Part shown: piece by piece, positions 1 to 8,157 of the stretch
Layout: the number at the start of each line of letters is the position of its first letter
How positions within the stretch are numbered: position 1 is the first letter of the stretch
Origin: Halieaceae bacterium
GTDB taxonomy: Bacteria > Pseudomonadota > Gammaproteobacteria > Pseudomonadales > Halieaceae
Length of the DNA stretch: 10,335 nt
NCBI GenBank assembly: GCA_002683395.1
Contig: NYTG01000061.1
Coordinates: forward strand, 13,225-23,559
Direction: 5' to 3'
Program-made: the position numbers and the translations under genes
The notes under the pieces: generated by a model
Told to the model about the DNA's origin: nothing
Seen by the model: only the letters and a program-made list of their open reading frames with translations
Databases searched by the model: none

Positions 1-944
1 GTGAACAACAAAATATTAAGTGGCTGACCAGGACCAATCGCTACCGCGAGATCCTGCAGCCAGTCCGAGCTGTCGCCGCTACCCACCCACTGCGCCACCG
101 ACGCGGGGAATAGCAAAATCGAACTGGCAAAAATAGCCGGAATCACACCCGCCATGTTGACCTTGAGCGGCAGGTGAGAGGCCTGTGCCTGCATCATGCG
201 ACGGCCCTGCTGTCGCTTCGCATAGTTCACGGTAATCCGGCGCTGACCGCGCTCAATAAAGACCACGAGATAAATCACCACCGCCGCCAGCACCAGGATA
301 GCCAGCAAGATCAGGATGCTAATTTCGCCCTGGCGAGCCTGCTCAAGAGACTGGCCAATGGCTGCAGGCAGACCTGCAACAATACCGGCAAAAATCAGCA
401 GCGAGATGCCATTACCCACGCCACGCTCGGTGATTTGCTCTCCCAGCCACATCATAAATACGGCGCCCGTCACCAGAGAGGCAACCGCTGTGACATAAAA
501 ACTCAGCCCCGTTGCGTAGGTAAGTCCCTGATTGGCAAGACCCACGGTCATACCGGACCCCTGCACCAGCGCCAGCACCACCGTCAGGTAACGGGTCCAC
601 TGCGAAATCTTACGTCGGCCCGCCTCACCTTCTTTCTTCAACTGTTCCAGCTGAGGTGTGACCGCGGTCATTAACTGCATAATGATGGACGCAGAGATGT
701 AGGGAAGGATACCCAGCGCTAGAATACTCATGCGCTCGAGAGCGCCACCAGAGAAGACATTGGCCAGTCCCAGAATCGTGCCCTGATTCTGATCAAAAAG
801 GGCTGCCAGCTGCTCAGGATCAATACCCGGTACCGGAATGTGCGTGCCAACGCGATAGATCAACAGCGCAATCAGCACGAAACGCAGGCGAGCAAACAAC
901 TCTCCCGTGCCGGCTGAATTCATATTGGGCATCCCGTTAGCCAT
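1..944 (-). CDS. secY: Protein translocase subunit SecY (5' part, cut by window edge)
   Basis: SecY is the pore-forming subunit of the SecYEG channel in the inner membrane. It passes unfolded proteins to the periplasm with SecA and inserts membrane proteins with the ribosome and SRP. The frame is open from ATG at 944 to the window edge, giving 314 codons of a protein usually about 440 residues long, so roughly the last 125 residues are missing. Visible hallmarks are a hydrophobic first helix (about residues 20-38) ending in IPVPGID, the plug region with [11 protein letters not shown], then [13 protein letters not shown], the cytosolic [11 protein letters not shown] loop, [16 protein letters not shown], and [19 protein letters not shown] followed by [19 protein letters not shown]. 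These match E. coli SecY almost word for word. A GAGG element lies 8 bases before the start. The gene begins 3 bases after the rplO stop, the usual last position but one of the spc operon. No frame break is seen. Confidence 0.97.
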   Translation of the reverse strand, partial: MANGMPNMNSAGTGELFARLRFVLIALLIYRVGTHIPVPGIDPEQLAALFDQNQGTILGLANVFSGGALERMSILALGILPYISASIIMQLMTAVTPQLEQLKKEGEAGRRKISQWTRYLTVVLALVQGSGMTVGLANQGLTYATGLSFYVTAVASLVTGAVFMMWLGEQITERGVGNGISLLIFAGIVAGLPAAIGQSLEQARQGEISILILLAILVLAAVVIYLVVFIERGQRRITVNYAKRQQGRRMMQAQASHLPLKVNMAGVIPAIFASSILLFPASVAQWVGSGDSSDWLQDLAVAIGPGQPLNILLF

Positions 945-947
945 CGA

Positions 948-1394
948 TTAAGCCTCGACACTCCCGCCCGCGGCTTCAATGGCGGCTTTCGCACCCTTGG
1001 TAACCGTCACACCCCGTACCTTGACGGCACGGGTAATCTCGCCAGACAAAAAGACGCGCACGCGCTTCACGTCCTCTTTAATTAAATCCGCTACCTTCAA
1101 CGAGTCCAGATCAATCACGTCGCCCTCGACGCCGTTAAGCTCGTGCAGGCGAACTTCCGCAGTGGTACGGCCAATACGCGAAGAAAAACCATACTTGGGG
1201 AGACGCTTCTGAAGTGGCATCTGTCCACCCTCGAAGCCCGCCTTAACCGTGCCGCCTGATCGAGCCTTCAAACCCTTGTGGCCGCGACCCGCTGTTTTAC
1301 CCACGCCCGAGCCAATACCACGCCCGACACGCTTGGCATCACGCTTGGCGCCGGGAGCCGGCTTTAAGCTGTTTAAACGCATTTCGTCAGACAT
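948..1394 (-). CDS. rplO: 50S ribosomal protein L15
   Basis: L15 is a large-subunit protein that binds 23S rRNA late in 50S assembly. The N-terminal half is the typical glycine- and arginine-rich extension ([19 protein letters not shown], then [17 protein letters not shown]), and the C-terminal half is the globular domain with [15 protein letters not shown] near the end. Two starts are possible. ATG at 1394 gives 148 residues beginning [10 protein letters not shown], overlaps the rpmD stop by 8 bases and has a purine-rich GAGGGCGAGAG stretch just upstream. ATG at 1382 gives 144 residues beginning MRLNSL, the exact length and start of the E. coli protein, but it has only a poor ribosome binding site. 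I prefer 1394 on the upstream signal and likely translational coupling to rpmD. The identity of the gene is certain; the first four residues are not. Confidence 0.95.
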   Translation of the reverse strand: MSDEMRLNSLKPAPGAKRDAKRVGRGIGSGVGKTAGRGHKGLKARSGGTVKAGFEGGQMPLQKRLPKYGFSSRIGRTTAEVRLHELNGVEGDVIDLDSLKVADLIKEDVKRVRVFLSGEITRAVKVRGVTVTKGAKAAIEAAGGSVEA

Positions 1395-1581
1395 TGCTCT
1401 CGCCCTCAACGCGCACCAAATAATGCACCTTGTTAATCATGCCGCGCACAGACGGGGTATCTTCTACCTCGACGGTATGGCCAATTCGTCGCAGACCCAG
1501 GCCGGCCACGCAGGCCTGATGCTTTTTCAGGCGGCCATGGATGCTGCGGACTTGTGTCACTTTGATCATCGTTTTACTCAT
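1387..1581 (-). CDS. rpmD: 50S ribosomal protein L30
   Basis: L30 is a small 23S rRNA-binding protein of the 50S subunit, present in many but not all bacteria. The 64-residue product carries the family signature [23 protein letters not shown] in its middle, after the N-terminal strand IKVTQVRS. The frame extends upstream into the end of rpsE, but the real start is one of two adjacent ATG codons, 1584 or 1581. A strong GAGGAAA element (1593-1587) is best spaced for 1581, giving [11 protein letters not shown]. coli begins MAKTIKITQ. The gene starts 16 bases after the rpsE stop and its last 8 bases overlap the preferred rplO start, so it is likely coupled to both neighbours. Confidence 0.95.
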   Translation of the reverse strand: MSKTMIKVTQVRSIHGRLKKHQACVAGLGLRRIGHTVEVEDTPSVRGMINKVHYLVRVEGESNV

Positions 1582-1586
1582 CATTC

Positions 1587-1593
1587 TTTCCTC
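1587..1593 (-). promoter_or_regulatory. Ribosome binding site of rpmD (decides start)
   Basis: The minus strand reads GAGGAAA. Its GAGG core lies 8 bases before the ATG at 1581 and 5 before the ATG at 1584, which favours 1581. This rules out the longer reading frame that runs back into rpsE. Confidence 0.7.
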
Positions 1594-1597
1594 ACTG

Positions 1598-2119
1598 TCA
1601 GCTGAGGATCTCTTCCACGGTAAGGCCACGACGTGTTGCCACGTCTTCAGGTGAGCTCATATCTCTCAAACCTTTGAAAGTAGCTCGCACCACGTTCACA
1701 GGGTTGGTTGAGCCATAACACTTAGCCAATACGTTATGAACACCGGCCAATTCCAGCACCGAGCGCATCGCGCCTCCAGCAATCACGCCTGTACCCTCTG
1801 ATGCCGGTTGCATATAGACCTTAGAGGCGCCGTGAGCAGCCTTGATGGGATACTGCAGCGTGCCGTTGACTAGCTGAACCTGCACCATGTTGCGGCGCGC
1901 CGCTTCCATCGCCTTTTGAATGGCAACTGGCACTTCCCGAGCTTTACCTCGACCATAGCCAACGCGGCCTTTGCCATCGCCGACGACGGACAGCGCCGTA
2001 AAGCTCATAATGCGGCCACCTTTGACTGTCTTAGCTACGCGGTTCACCTGCACCAGCTTTTCCTGAAGATCGCCTTCAGTACGCTGATCGCCCTGCTGCT
2101 TGTTATCTCTCTTCGCCAT
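1598..2119 (-). CDS. rpsE: 30S ribosomal protein S5
   Basis: S5 sits at the back of the 30S subunit near the mRNA entry tunnel with S3 and S4, and contributes to decoding accuracy. The 173-residue product has a short charged N-terminal extension, the double-stranded-RNA-binding-like S5 domain with [25 protein letters not shown] (about residues 25-49), and the C-terminal domain with [20 protein letters not shown] and [19 protein letters not shown]. The loop KTVKGGR (residues 30-36), where spectinomycin-resistance changes occur in E. coli, is of the normal sensitive type. It is slightly longer than E. coli S5 (167) because of the N-terminus. Only 2 bases separate it from the rplR stop, and its GGAG ribosome binding site lies within the end of rplR, implying coupled translation. 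Confidence 0.97.
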   Translation of the reverse strand: MAKRDNKQQGDQRTEGDLQEKLVQVNRVAKTVKGGRIMSFTALSVVGDGKGRVGYGRGKAREVPVAIQKAMEAARRNMVQVQLVNGTLQYPIKAAHGASKVYMQPASEGTGVIAGGAMRSVLELAGVHNVLAKCYGSTNPVNVVRATFKGLRDMSSPEDVATRRGLTVEEILS

Positions 2120-2121
2120 AC

Positions 2122-2472
2122 TTAAAACTCCAGCCCACCTTCACGCGCAGCGTCTGCGAGTGCTTTAACTCGTCCGTGATATCGAAATCCTGAGCGATCA
2201 AACGCCACCGAGGTCACACCGGCCGCCTTGGCGCGCTCTGCCACCAGCTTCCCAACCGCTGCTGCTGCGGCAACATTGCCTGTGGCACTGGCACGCAAAT
2301 CTTTGTCCAGTGTCGACGCCTGGGCGAGCACCGCTTTATTGTCACCAGAGATGACTTGTGCATAGATATGCCGGGGAGTCCGATGCACGGACAGTCGCAC
2401 TGCAGCTGCAGTTCGCATCTGAATTCGTGACTTCCTGGCTCGGCGCAATCGCGCTTGTGTCTTGGTATTCAT
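2122..2472 (-). CDS. rplR: 50S ribosomal protein L18
   Basis: L18 binds 5S rRNA together with L5 and L25 and helps dock it into the central protuberance of the 50S subunit. The product is 116 residues (117 in E. coli). It has a basic N-terminal tail ([13 protein letters not shown]), the core motif [16 protein letters not shown] at about residues 26-41, an alanine-rich helix with [14 protein letters not shown], and the conserved ending [23 protein letters not shown]. The ATG at 2472 lies 12 bases after the rplF stop. Its upstream element is only a weak GGA, so it may depend partly on ribosomes coming from rplF. Nothing unusual is seen in the protein. Confidence 0.97.
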   Translation of the reverse strand: MNTKTQARLRRARKSRIQMRTAAAVRLSVHRTPRHIYAQVISGDNKAVLAQASTLDKDLRASATGNVAAAAAVGKLVAERAKAAGVTSVAFDRSGFRYHGRVKALADAAREGGLEF

Positions 2473-2484
2473 TGCCGTATCCGA

Positions 2485-3012
2485 TTATTTTTTCTTGGCT
2501 TCTTTACGCCGGACATACTCGTCAGCGTAGCGGATGCCTTTTCCTTTATAGGGCTCTGGCGGACGGAAGCTGCGGATTTCAGCCGCGGCCTGACCAACAG
2601 CCTGCTTGTCGATACCAGAGATCACAATTTCTGTTTGGCTAGGGGTGTCCGCTGACAAACCCTCTGCCAATTGGTAGTCCACCTGATGCGACAGGCCAAT
2701 GGTCAAGTTAACGCTTTTACCCGAAGCCTTTGCGCGATAACCAACGCCATTCAGCACCAGTCGCTTCTCCCAGCCTTCAGAGACACCCTTAACCATATTG
2801 GCCAACAACGACCGGGTAGTTCCGGCCATCGCTCGCTTGCTGTCACCGTCATAGGTGATAGTGGCAACATCTTGCTCAACATTGACGCCGACACCGTCGG
2901 TCAATGTCAGATCAAGAGATCCCTTGCCACCTTTGACCGAGAGCTGCGCGCCCTCGACCTGAATGTCGACCCCTTTGGGCAGGGCGACCGGACTATTCGC
3001 TACACGAGACAT
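2485..3012 (-). CDS. rplF: 50S ribosomal protein L6
   Basis: L6 binds 23S rRNA near the sarcin-ricin loop and the factor-binding site of the 50S subunit. The 175-residue product (E. coli 177) shows the two-fold repeated L6 domain. The N-terminal copy begins MSRVANSPVALPKGV and includes GTTRSLLANMVKGVSEG (about 64-80). The C-terminal copy carries LVLNGVGYRAKASG and the signature RPPEPYKGKGIRYADE near residue 155, and the protein ends in a basic KEAKKK tail. The start at 3012 is preceded by GGAG about 10 bases upstream and lies 24 bases after the rpsH stop. Confidence 0.97.
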   Translation of the reverse strand: MSRVANSPVALPKGVDIQVEGAQLSVKGGKGSLDLTLTDGVGVNVEQDVATITYDGDSKRAMAGTTRSLLANMVKGVSEGWEKRLVLNGVGYRAKASGKSVNLTIGLSHQVDYQLAEGLSADTPSQTEIVISGIDKQAVGQAAAEIRSFRPPEPYKGKGIRYADEYVRRKEAKKK

Positions 3013-3036
3013 TTCTCAAACGCTCCAGTTCTCGAA

Positions 3037-3432
3037 TCAGAATACGGTGCAGAGGACTTCGCCCCCGACACCGGCAGCACGCGCTGCACGATCCGTCATA
3101 ACCCCACGAGAAGTCGACACAATGGCGACACCCAGCCCACCGCGCACTGACGGTAATCCATCCTTGCCCGAATAACGGCGCAAAGAGGGCTTACTAATGC
3201 GCTCAATCTCGGCGATGACCGGTTTGCCATCGAAGTACTTCAGATCAATATGTAGCCTTGGCTTGCCCGTACTGTCGTCGTACCGGTGTCCGGCAATGTA
3301 ACCTTCCTGCTCAAGGACCTTCGCAACTGAAACCTTCAGTTTGGATCCCGGCATATCAACGGTCTGCTTGCCTGCCATTTGCGCATTGCGCAGACGGGTC
3401 AACATATCGCTCAGCGGATCTTGCATGCTCAT
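3037..3432 (-). CDS. rpsH: 30S ribosomal protein S8
   Basis: S8 is a primary 16S rRNA-binding protein that organises the central domain of the 30S subunit. In E. coli it is also the translational repressor of the spc operon, binding mRNA near the start of the L5 gene. The product is 131 residues (E. coli 130). It starts [18 protein letters not shown], which is near-invariant, and ends with the S8 signature [20 protein letters not shown] followed by a GGEVLCTVF tail. The ATG at 3432 has GGAGAACG upstream and follows the rpsN stop by 14 bases. I could not recognise the S8 mRNA target by eye, so autoregulation here is plausible from family knowledge but not shown. Confidence 0.97.
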   Translation of the reverse strand: MSMQDPLSDMLTRLRNAQMAGKQTVDMPGSKLKVSVAKVLEQEGYIAGHRYDDSTGKPRLHIDLKYFDGKPVIAEIERISKPSLRRYSGKDGLPSVRGGLGVAIVSTSRGVMTDRAARAAGVGGEVLCTVF

Positions 3433-3446
3433 TCAAACGTTCTCCG

Positions 3447-3752
3447 TTACCAGCTGGACTTAACCAGGCCCGGCACATCGCCGCGCATCGCTGCTTCACG
3501 CAGCTTGTTGCGGCACAAACCGAATTTTCGGTAGACACCGTGGGGACGACCGGTCAACTGACAGCGGCGCTGCTGACGAACCGGGCTCGCATCACGCGGC
3601 AATTTTTGCAGCGCGATCTGCGCTTCCCAACGCTCTTCGTCACTCGTATTGACGTTGGCAATCGCTTCCTTGAGTTGGGCACGCTTGGCGGCGAACTTCG
3701 CTACCGTTCTGGCGCGTTTGGCCTCGCGGGCGATCATAGATTTCTTGGCCAT
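3447..3752 (-). CDS. rpsN: 30S ribosomal protein S14 (zinc-independent, C-minus form)
   Basis: S14 is a 30S head protein next to S3 and S10. The product is 101 residues, the same as E. coli, and is the long form lacking the paired CxxC zinc knuckle of the short 61-residue type; the two cysteines visible are isolated. Its N-terminus [14 protein letters not shown] and the C-terminal core ([20 protein letters not shown], then [17 protein letters not shown]) are typical. The C-minus type means this copy does not need zinc. The ATG at 3752 lies 12 bases after the rplE stop and is preceded by GAGG and AGAG elements. Confidence 0.97.
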   Translation of the reverse strand: MAKKSMIAREAKRARTVAKFAAKRAQLKEAIANVNTSDEERWEAQIALQKLPRDASPVRQQRRCQLTGRPHGVYRKFGLCRNKLREAAMRGDVPGLVKSSW

Positions 3753-3764
3753 ATCTCTGCTGCC

Positions 3765-4304
3765 TCAGCTTCTAAAGGGGAAATTGAACGCTGCAAGCAG
3801 TGCACGACCCTGCTCGTCATTCGCTGCGGTAGTGGAAATGGTGATATCCATGCCACGCAATTTGTCGATCTGGTCGTAGTCAATTTCCGGGAAAATAATC
3901 TGCTCGGTCACACCCATCGCAAAGTTGCCCCGCCCATCAAACTGCTTTGGGCTGATGCCACGAAAATCGCGAATTCTGGGGATGGAAATATTGATCAGGC
4001 GATCGAGGAATTCATACATACGCTCATCGCGGAGCGTGACTTTGCAACCGATCGGCCAACCGTCGCGAATCTTGAATCCGGCGATCGACTTGCGTGACTT
4101 GGTCACAAGGGCTTTTTGACCCGCAATCTTTTCCATATCGGAGACGGCGTGCTCAAGCACCTTCTTATCGCCCACGGCCTCACCCACACCCATGTTCAGG
4201 GTAATCTTGCTAATTCTCGGCACCGCCATCACGTTATTCAGCCCAAGCTCTGCCTGGAGCTGGGGAACAATCTCGCTGCGGTACTTTTCTTTAAGCGCTG
4301 TCAT
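3765..4304 (-). CDS. rplE: 50S ribosomal protein L5
   Basis: L5 binds 5S rRNA in the central protuberance and contacts the P-site tRNA and S13 across the subunit bridge. The 179-residue product has exactly the E. coli length. Conserved stretches are [24 protein letters not shown] at the N-terminus, [16 protein letters not shown] (about 33-48), the loop [19 protein letters not shown], and [21 protein letters not shown] followed by [10 protein letters not shown]. The gene starts 29 bases after rplX. The upstream GAGAC just before the ATG is a poor Shine-Dalgarno match, with AGAGG further away. In E. coli this junction is where S8 represses the operon. Confidence 0.97.
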   Translation of the reverse strand: MTALKEKYRSEIVPQLQAELGLNNVMAVPRISKITLNMGVGEAVGDKKVLEHAVSDMEKIAGQKALVTKSRKSIAGFKIRDGWPIGCKVTLRDERMYEFLDRLINISIPRIRDFRGISPKQFDGRGNFAMGVTEQIIFPEIDYDQIDKLRGMDITISTTAANDEQGRALLAAFNFPFRS

Positions 4305-4333
4305 GTCTCAAATGCCTCTATTCGTGCAGCCGA

Positions 4334-4648
4334 TCACGCGTCAACCAAATCGCCGGACGGCTTGAAAACACGGACTTTCTTTCCGTCCTCGAGCCGGTAA
4401 CCAACGCGCTCGCCCTTGCCGGACTTGCTGTTGAATACCGCCAAGTTGGAGGCCTGAATCGCCGCCTCCTGCTCAACGATGCCACCCGCCACACCCGCTT
4501 GGGGATTGGGCTTGGTGTGCTTCTTGACCATGTTCACACCGCTAACGACCACGCGATCGCTATCGATCACTCTTCGGACCGTGCCGCGCTTTCCTTTGTC
4601 CTTTCCGGCGATCACGATCACTTCGTCATCATTTTTGAGCTTCGCCAT
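4334..4648 (-). CDS. rplX: 50S ribosomal protein L24
   Basis: L24 is one of the two main initiators of 50S assembly; it binds the 5' end of 23S rRNA and lies beside the exit tunnel. The product is 104 residues, the E. coli length. It carries the KOW motif at the N-terminus ([21 protein letters not shown], about residues 7-27), then [30 protein letters not shown], and ends [15 protein letters not shown]. The ATG at 4648 follows the rplN stop by 23 bases, with AGAGGATCAGG upstream as the ribosome binding site. Confidence 0.97.
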   Translation of the reverse strand: MAKLKNDDEVIVIAGKDKGKRGTVRRVIDSDRVVVSGVNMVKKHTKPNPQAGVAGGIVEQEAAIQASNLAVFNSKSGKGERVGYRLEDGKKVRVFKPSGDLVDA

Positions 4649-4671
4649 TACCTGATCCTCTCGATCCCTGC

Positions 4672-5040
4672 TCAGATCACTTCTGGAGCAAGGGAAATGA
4701 TTTTCATAAATTTCTCACCGCGGAGTTCACGCGTCACCGGGCCAAAAATTCGGGTGCCGATTGGCGCATCCTGAGCGTTCAACAGCACTGCTGCGTTCTC
4801 GTCAAACTTGATCAAAGAGCCATCGGGGCGGCGCACACCTTTTTTAGTGCGCACGACTACAGCAGTAATCACCTGGCCCTTCTTGACCTTGCCGCGGGGA
4901 ATCGCTTCCTTCACGGTGACCTTGATCAGGTCACCCACGCGAGCATAGCGACGCTTGGACCCGCCCAGCACTTTGATACACATCACGCGACGTGCTCCGC
5001 TGTTATCGGCCACTTCCAGATACGACTGCGTCTGAATCAT
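4672..5040 (-). CDS. rplN: 50S ribosomal protein L14
   Basis: L14 lies at the subunit interface, forms an intersubunit bridge with 16S rRNA, and is the usual contact of the silencing factor RsfS. The 122-residue product (E. coli 123) shows [23 protein letters not shown] at about residues 11-33, [29 protein letters not shown], and the ending [20 protein letters not shown]. In E. coli this is the first gene of the separate spc operon. Here it follows rpsQ after only 51 bases without a visible terminator, so it is probably read from the S10 promoter. The ATG at 5040 has GGAGTAGAGAG upstream. Confidence 0.97.
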   Translation of the reverse strand: MIQTQSYLEVADNSGARRVMCIKVLGGSKRRYARVGDLIKVTVKEAIPRGKVKKGQVITAVVVRTKKGVRRPDGSLIKFDENAAVLLNAQDAPIGTRIFGPVTRELRGEKFMKIISLAPEVI

Positions 5041-5091
5041 TTCTCTCTACTCCACCAACGGCCTTCCGCCGCTCGCTCAAATAACTGCGTC

Positions 5092-5358
5092 TCAAATCTG
5101 AGCCGCGGTCTCCACAATCTCAACCAGCGTCCAACTCTTGCTCTTGGACAGGGGACGCGACTCCATTACCAATACCGTATCGCCCGTTCCCGCTTTATTT
5201 TCCTCATCGTGCGCATGCACCTTTGAGGAGCGAGTGATGTACTTACCGTAAACCGGGTGCTTCACACGCCGCTCAATCTTGACCGTGATGGTCTTGTCCA
5301 TTTTGTCGCTGACGACACGCCCCTGAAGCGTACGCGCTCGCGTTTCTGTCGTTGCCAT
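5092..5358 (-). CDS. rpsQ: 30S ribosomal protein S17
   Basis: S17 is a primary 16S rRNA-binding protein of the 5' and central domains of the 30S subunit, with an OB fold. The 88-residue product (E. coli 84) has [32 protein letters not shown] broken across the first half and [17 protein letters not shown] at the end, both diagnostic. The start ATG shares its A with the rpmC stop (TAATG, a 1-base overlap), so translation is probably coupled. AAGGCGGAA about 6 bases upstream, inside rpmC, serves as the ribosome binding site. It is the last gene of the S10 set. Confidence 0.97.
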   Translation of the reverse strand: MATTETRARTLQGRVVSDKMDKTITVKIERRVKHPVYGKYITRSSKVHAHDEENKAGTGDTVLVMESRPLSKSKSWTLVEIVETAAQI

Positions 5359-5549
5359 TACTGTTCCGCCTTCTGTTGCAACACGGTTTTTACACGCGCG
5401 ATGTCTCGCTTGGCCTGCTTAAGCAAGTGGCTCTGCCCTAGCTGACCGGTCGCCTTGGCCATTCGCAATTTGAACTGCTCCTCTCGCAGAGACAGCAGCT
5501 GCTGGGTCAACTCATCGACCGATTTGTCTCGAAGTTCACTGGCTTTCAT
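5358..5549 (-). CDS. rpmC: 50S ribosomal protein L29
   Basis: L29 is a small two-helix protein beside L23 at the tunnel exit, part of the docking area for trigger factor and SRP. The 63-residue product has the E. coli length. It begins [14 protein letters not shown] and carries [17 protein letters not shown] (about 21-37) and [18 protein letters not shown]. The frame could start one codon earlier at a GTG (5552), but the ATG at 5549 matches the family start and overlaps the rplP stop by one base (TGATG), a typical coupling arrangement. Confidence 0.96.
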   Translation of the reverse strand: MKASELRDKSVDELTQQLLSLREEQFKLRMAKATGQLGQSHLLKQAKRDIARVKTVLQQKAEQ

Positions 5550-5962
5550 CACATCACCGACCGCTTAACAAACGTGGTCTGTAACGGCAGCTTCGCCGCC
5601 GCCAGGTCAAATGCCTCGCGCGCCAGCTGCTCTGTTACACCCTCGACTTCATACAACACGCGACCCGGCTGGATCTGTGCCACCCAATATTCAACGTTGC
5701 CCTTGCCTTTACCTTGTCGAACTTCCAGCGGCTTCCCCGTAATCGGCTTGTCGGGAAACACGCGAATCCAAATCTTCCCACCTCGCTTGATGTGACGAGT
5801 CATGGCACGACGAGCAGCCTCTATCTGGCGCGCAGTAATGCGCCCACGACCAGTCGCCTTCAGGGCATATTCGCCAAAGCTCACCTTGCTCCCACGCTCA
5901 GCAAGACCTCGGTTGCGGCCTTTCTGCGTCTTGCGGAACTTGGTCCGTTTCGGTTGCAACAT
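5549..5962 (-). CDS. rplP: 50S ribosomal protein L16
   Basis: L16 binds 23S rRNA near the A-site finger and helps shape the peptidyl transferase centre and tRNA passage. The 137-residue product (E. coli 136) is highly conserved: [67 protein letters not shown] (split here by position, about 62-88), and [16 protein letters not shown]. Arg82 corresponds to E. coli Arg81, the residue hydroxylated by RoxA (YcfD), shifted one place by an insertion near residue 23. GAGGAAG lies about 8 bases before the ATG. It is separated from rpsC by 45 bases, one of the longer gaps in the array. Confidence 0.97.
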   Translation of the reverse strand: MLQPKRTKFRKTQKGRNRGLAERGSKVSFGEYALKATGRGRITARQIEAARRAMTRHIKRGGKIWIRVFPDKPITGKPLEVRQGKGKGNVEYWVAQIQPGRVLYEVEGVTEQLAREAFDLAAAKLPLQTTFVKRSVM

Positions 5963-6007
5963 GTTCTACTTCCTCAATCAGGTATTCAGCTCAGAACTCT
6001 GGGGCAC

Positions 6008-6652
6008 TCAGGCCTCTTCGCCCTCACCAATCACCTCACCTTTAAAAATCCATACCTTCACGCCAATCACGCCATATGTGGTGTGCGCTTCATAGGTCGC
6101 GTAATCGATATCTGCGCGCAAGGTGTGCAACGGCACACGGCCCTCGCGATACCACTCTGTGCGGGCGATTTCTGCGCCCCCTAGGCGGCCACCCACCTGC
6201 ACCTTGATGCCCTGAGCACCCTGGCGCATGGCGTTCTGCACCACTCGCTTCATCGCTCGCCGGAACATCACTCGACGCTCCAGCTGCTGCGCCACGTTCT
6301 GCGCAACCAGTCGTGCATCGACGTCGGGCTTACGAATTTCTTCAATATTGATGTGAACCGGCACTCCCATCCTCGCGGACAGGTCCTTGCGCAGGCCGTC
6401 GACGTCCTCACCCTTCTTGCCAATCACAATGCCAGGTCGGGCGGTAAAGATCGTAATTCTGGCGGTTTGCGCTGGACGCTCAATCTTGACGCGGCTCACC
6501 GAGGCGGAATCCAGTTTTTTCAGGATGTACTCGCGCACCTCAATATCGTTAATCAAATTCTTCGCGTAGGTTTTGCTGTCTGCATACCAGACGGAGTTAT
6601 GGTCTTTCACCACGCCCAGTCGGATACCCGTTGGATGTACCTTCTGACCCAT
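6008..6652 (-). CDS. rpsC: 30S ribosomal protein S3 (short C-terminus)
   Basis: S3 forms part of the mRNA entry channel of the 30S subunit, with a role in mRNA unwinding. The 214-residue product has the N-terminal [14 protein letters not shown], a type II KH domain with the GKKG loop (residues 78-81, within [11 protein letters not shown]), and the C-terminal domain with [17 protein letters not shown]. Arg131, Arg132 and Lys135, implicated in the helicase activity of the E. coli ribosome, are all present at the same positions. The protein ends EVIGEGEEA right after the last core strand ([13 protein letters not shown]). The lysine-rich tail of E. coli S3 (233 residues) is missing and the end is acidic instead. 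AAGGAG, overlapping the rplV stop, precedes the ATG by 8 bases. Confidence 0.97.
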   Translation of the reverse strand: MGQKVHPTGIRLGVVKDHNSVWYADSKTYAKNLINDIEVREYILKKLDSASVSRVKIERPAQTARITIFTARPGIVIGKKGEDVDGLRKDLSARMGVPVHINIEEIRKPDVDARLVAQNVAQQLERRVMFRRAMKRVVQNAMRQGAQGIKVQVGGRLGGAEIARTEWYREGRVPLHTLRADIDYATYEAHTTYGVIGVKVWIFKGEVIGEGEEA

Positions 6653-6664
6653 TAGGTCGTCTCC

Positions 6665-7003
6665 TTAACTCTCGCTGTCCGCGACCTTCACCGTGATATG
6701 GCAGGTACGCTTTAAAATTCGATCACCTCGGCCCTTGGCGCGCGGACGCAGCCGCTTCATGGTGAAACCTTCGTCGACATAGATGGTCGACACGCGCAGC
6801 TCATCAACATCTGCGCCTTCATTGTTCTCTGCATTGGCAATGGCAGAGTTCAACACCTTCCGCACCATCACCGCGGCTTTCTTGTTGCTGAACTCCAGCA
6901 CGGTCAGCGCCTCTTCTACCGGCTTGCCACGAACCTGGTCTGCGACCAGCCGGGCCTTCTGCGCCGAGATGCGTGCCGCACGTAATTTGGCTGCTACTTC
7001 CAT
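6665..7003 (-). CDS. rplV: 50S ribosomal protein L22
   Basis: L22 contacts all domains of 23S rRNA, and its long hairpin lines the nascent-peptide tunnel constriction opposite L4. The product is 112 residues (E. coli 110). It shows [18 protein letters not shown] near the N-terminus, [22 protein letters not shown] in the central helix, and the hairpin [19 protein letters not shown]. Met82-Lys83-Arg84, whose deletion gives erythromycin resistance in E. coli, are intact. GGAG lies 6 bases before the ATG and the gap from rpsS is 18 bases. In E. coli, SecM and other arrest peptides are sensed by this loop. Confidence 0.97.
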   Translation of the reverse strand: MEVAAKLRAARISAQKARLVADQVRGKPVEEALTVLEFSNKKAAVMVRKVLNSAIANAENNEGADVDELRVSTIYVDEGFTMKRLRPRAKGRGDRILKRTCHITVKVADSES

Positions 7004-7021
7004 TTCTCTCTCCAGCCAGCC

Positions 7022-7297
7022 TTATCGCTTGGCCTTCTTGTCCACAATGTGGCCCCGGAACGTGCGGGTCACTGCGAATTCACCCAACTTATGGCCGACC
7101 ATGTCCTCATTAATCAGAATGGGCACATGCTGGCGACCGTTGTGAACAGCGATGGTCAGACCCACCATATTGGGTGCAACCATGGATCGACGTGACCAGG
7201 TCTTAATCGGTCGACGATCATTGGCTTCCACTGCCGCATCTATCTTCTTCATCAGATGGAGGTCGATGAAGGGGCCTTTTTTCAATGAACGGGGCAC
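7022..7297 (-). CDS. rpsS: 30S ribosomal protein S19 (GTG start)
   Basis: S19 lies in the 30S head, contacts S13 and reaches toward the A site. The 91-residue product (E. coli 92) contains [50 protein letters not shown], and [18 protein letters not shown], all family signatures. The start codon is GTG at 7297: the family always begins M-P-R-S-L-K-K-G, and no ATG is available there. A strong AGGAGAGG element upstream compensates for the weaker start codon. The gene follows rplB by 21 bases. Confidence 0.97.
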   Translation of the reverse strand: MPRSLKKGPFIDLHLMKKIDAAVEANDRRPIKTWSRRSMVAPNMVGLTIAVHNGRQHVPILINEDMVGHKLGEFAVTRTFRGHIVDKKAKR

Positions 7298-7303
7298 AGT
7301 ATT

Positions 7304-7312
7304 TCCTCTCCT
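7304..7312 (-). promoter_or_regulatory. Ribosome binding site of rpsS (supports GTG start)
   Basis: The minus strand reads AGGAGAGGA just after the rplB stop and 6-10 bases before the GTG at 7297. It is a strong match to the anti-Shine-Dalgarno sequence and supports GTG as the true start of S19. Confidence 0.75.
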
Positions 7313-7318
7313 GACCGA

Positions 7319-8146
7319 TTATTTCTTGCCACGACGGCGAACTATCATGCCGTCGGTGCGCTTATTTTTACGGGTCTTGTAACCCTTAGTGGGGACACCC
7401 CAAGGCGTAACCGGATGTCGACCACCCGAAGTCTTGCCCTCACCACCGCCATGGGGGTGATCAACCGGGTTCATCGCCACACCGCGAACGGTGGGTCGAA
7501 CACCTCTCCACCTTGCGGCACCGGCCTTACCCAGCTTGCGCAGGCTGTGCTCAGAATTTGAGACTTCGCCCAGCGTGGCGCGACAGTCGATCGGCACCTT
7601 TCGCATCTCACCCGAGCGGAGTCGCACGGTGGCATACTGCCCTTCCCGCGCCACCAACTGCACAGAAGCACCAGCTGATCGCGCCATCTGCGCGCCTTTG
7701 CCAGGCTTGAGCTCAATCGCGTGGATCACCGACCCGACGGGGATATTACGGACGGGAAGGCAGTTGCCTGCCTTAATGGGCGCTGCCGAACCGGAATAGA
7801 GCACCTCTCCCGCCTGAACACCCTTCGGGGCGATGATATAGCGGCGCTCACCATCGGCGTAGAGCAGCAGTGCAATGTGTGCGGTTCGGTTGGGGTCGTA
7901 TTCAATGCGCTCGACCTTGGCAGGGATGCCATCTTTATTGCGCTTAAAGTCGATCTTGCGATAGTGCTGCTTGTGGCCACCACCAATATGGCGCGTGGTA
8001 ATGCGGCCCAGGTTATTCCGGCCGCCAGTCTTAGATTTCTTCTCTAATAGGGGCCCGTGGGGACTGCCCTTATGAAGACCCTCTGTGACCACCTTTACCT
8101 GGTGGCGGCGCCCTGCCGAAGTGGGCTTACTCTTTACGACTGCCAT
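7319..8146 (-). CDS. rplB: 50S ribosomal protein L2
   Basis: L2 is among the most conserved large-subunit proteins, needed for subunit association and for building the peptidyl transferase centre. The 275-residue product (E. coli 273) has the N-terminal [35 protein letters not shown] (about 41-60), the SH3-like central domain around [12 protein letters not shown], and the C-terminal [20 protein letters not shown]. His230 and His232 in the DHPHGG loop include the histidine that E. coli work (H229) ties to peptidyl transferase activity. The basic ending [21 protein letters not shown] is typical, with minor wording differences. The ATG lies 11 bases after the rplW stop, with GAGG overlapping that stop. 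Confidence 0.98.
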   Translation of the reverse strand: MAVVKSKPTSAGRRHQVKVVTEGLHKGSPHGPLLEKKSKTGGRNNLGRITTRHIGGGHKQHYRKIDFKRNKDGIPAKVERIEYDPNRTAHIALLLYADGERRYIIAPKGVQAGEVLYSGSAAPIKAGNCLPVRNIPVGSVIHAIELKPGKGAQMARSAGASVQLVAREGQYATVRLRSGEMRKVPIDCRATLGEVSNSEHSLRKLGKAGAARWRGVRPTVRGVAMNPVDHPHGGGEGKTSGGRHPVTPWGVPTKGYKTRKNKRTDGMIVRRRGKK

Positions 8147-8157
8147 GACTCGCTACC

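Noticed and set aside
174..674. A 166-codon plus-strand frame opposite secY.
   Set aside because: The minus strand encodes an uninterrupted SecY with near-perfect family motifs; the plus frame is a shadow with low-complexity His/Gln content.
1387..1629. A longer rpmD starting at 1629.
   Set aside because: The extra 16 residues duplicate the end of rpsE in another frame, do not match L30, and a good ribosome binding site lies before 1581.
3258..4097. A 279-codon open frame on the plus strand, opposite rpsH, rpsN and rplE.
   Set aside because: It lies wholly antisense to three certain ribosomal-protein genes, has no recognisable motifs, and is a by-product of their codon use.
4305..4333. Possible S8 repressor site at the rplX-rplE junction.
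   Set aside because: This is the site in E. coli, but I could not fold the 29-base gap into the characteristic helix-21-like structure by eye, so it is not called.
5041..5100. A candidate spc promoter with TTGAGA in the rpsQ-rplN gap.
   Set aside because: No -10-like hexamer occurs 16-18 bases downstream; the region there is GC-rich.
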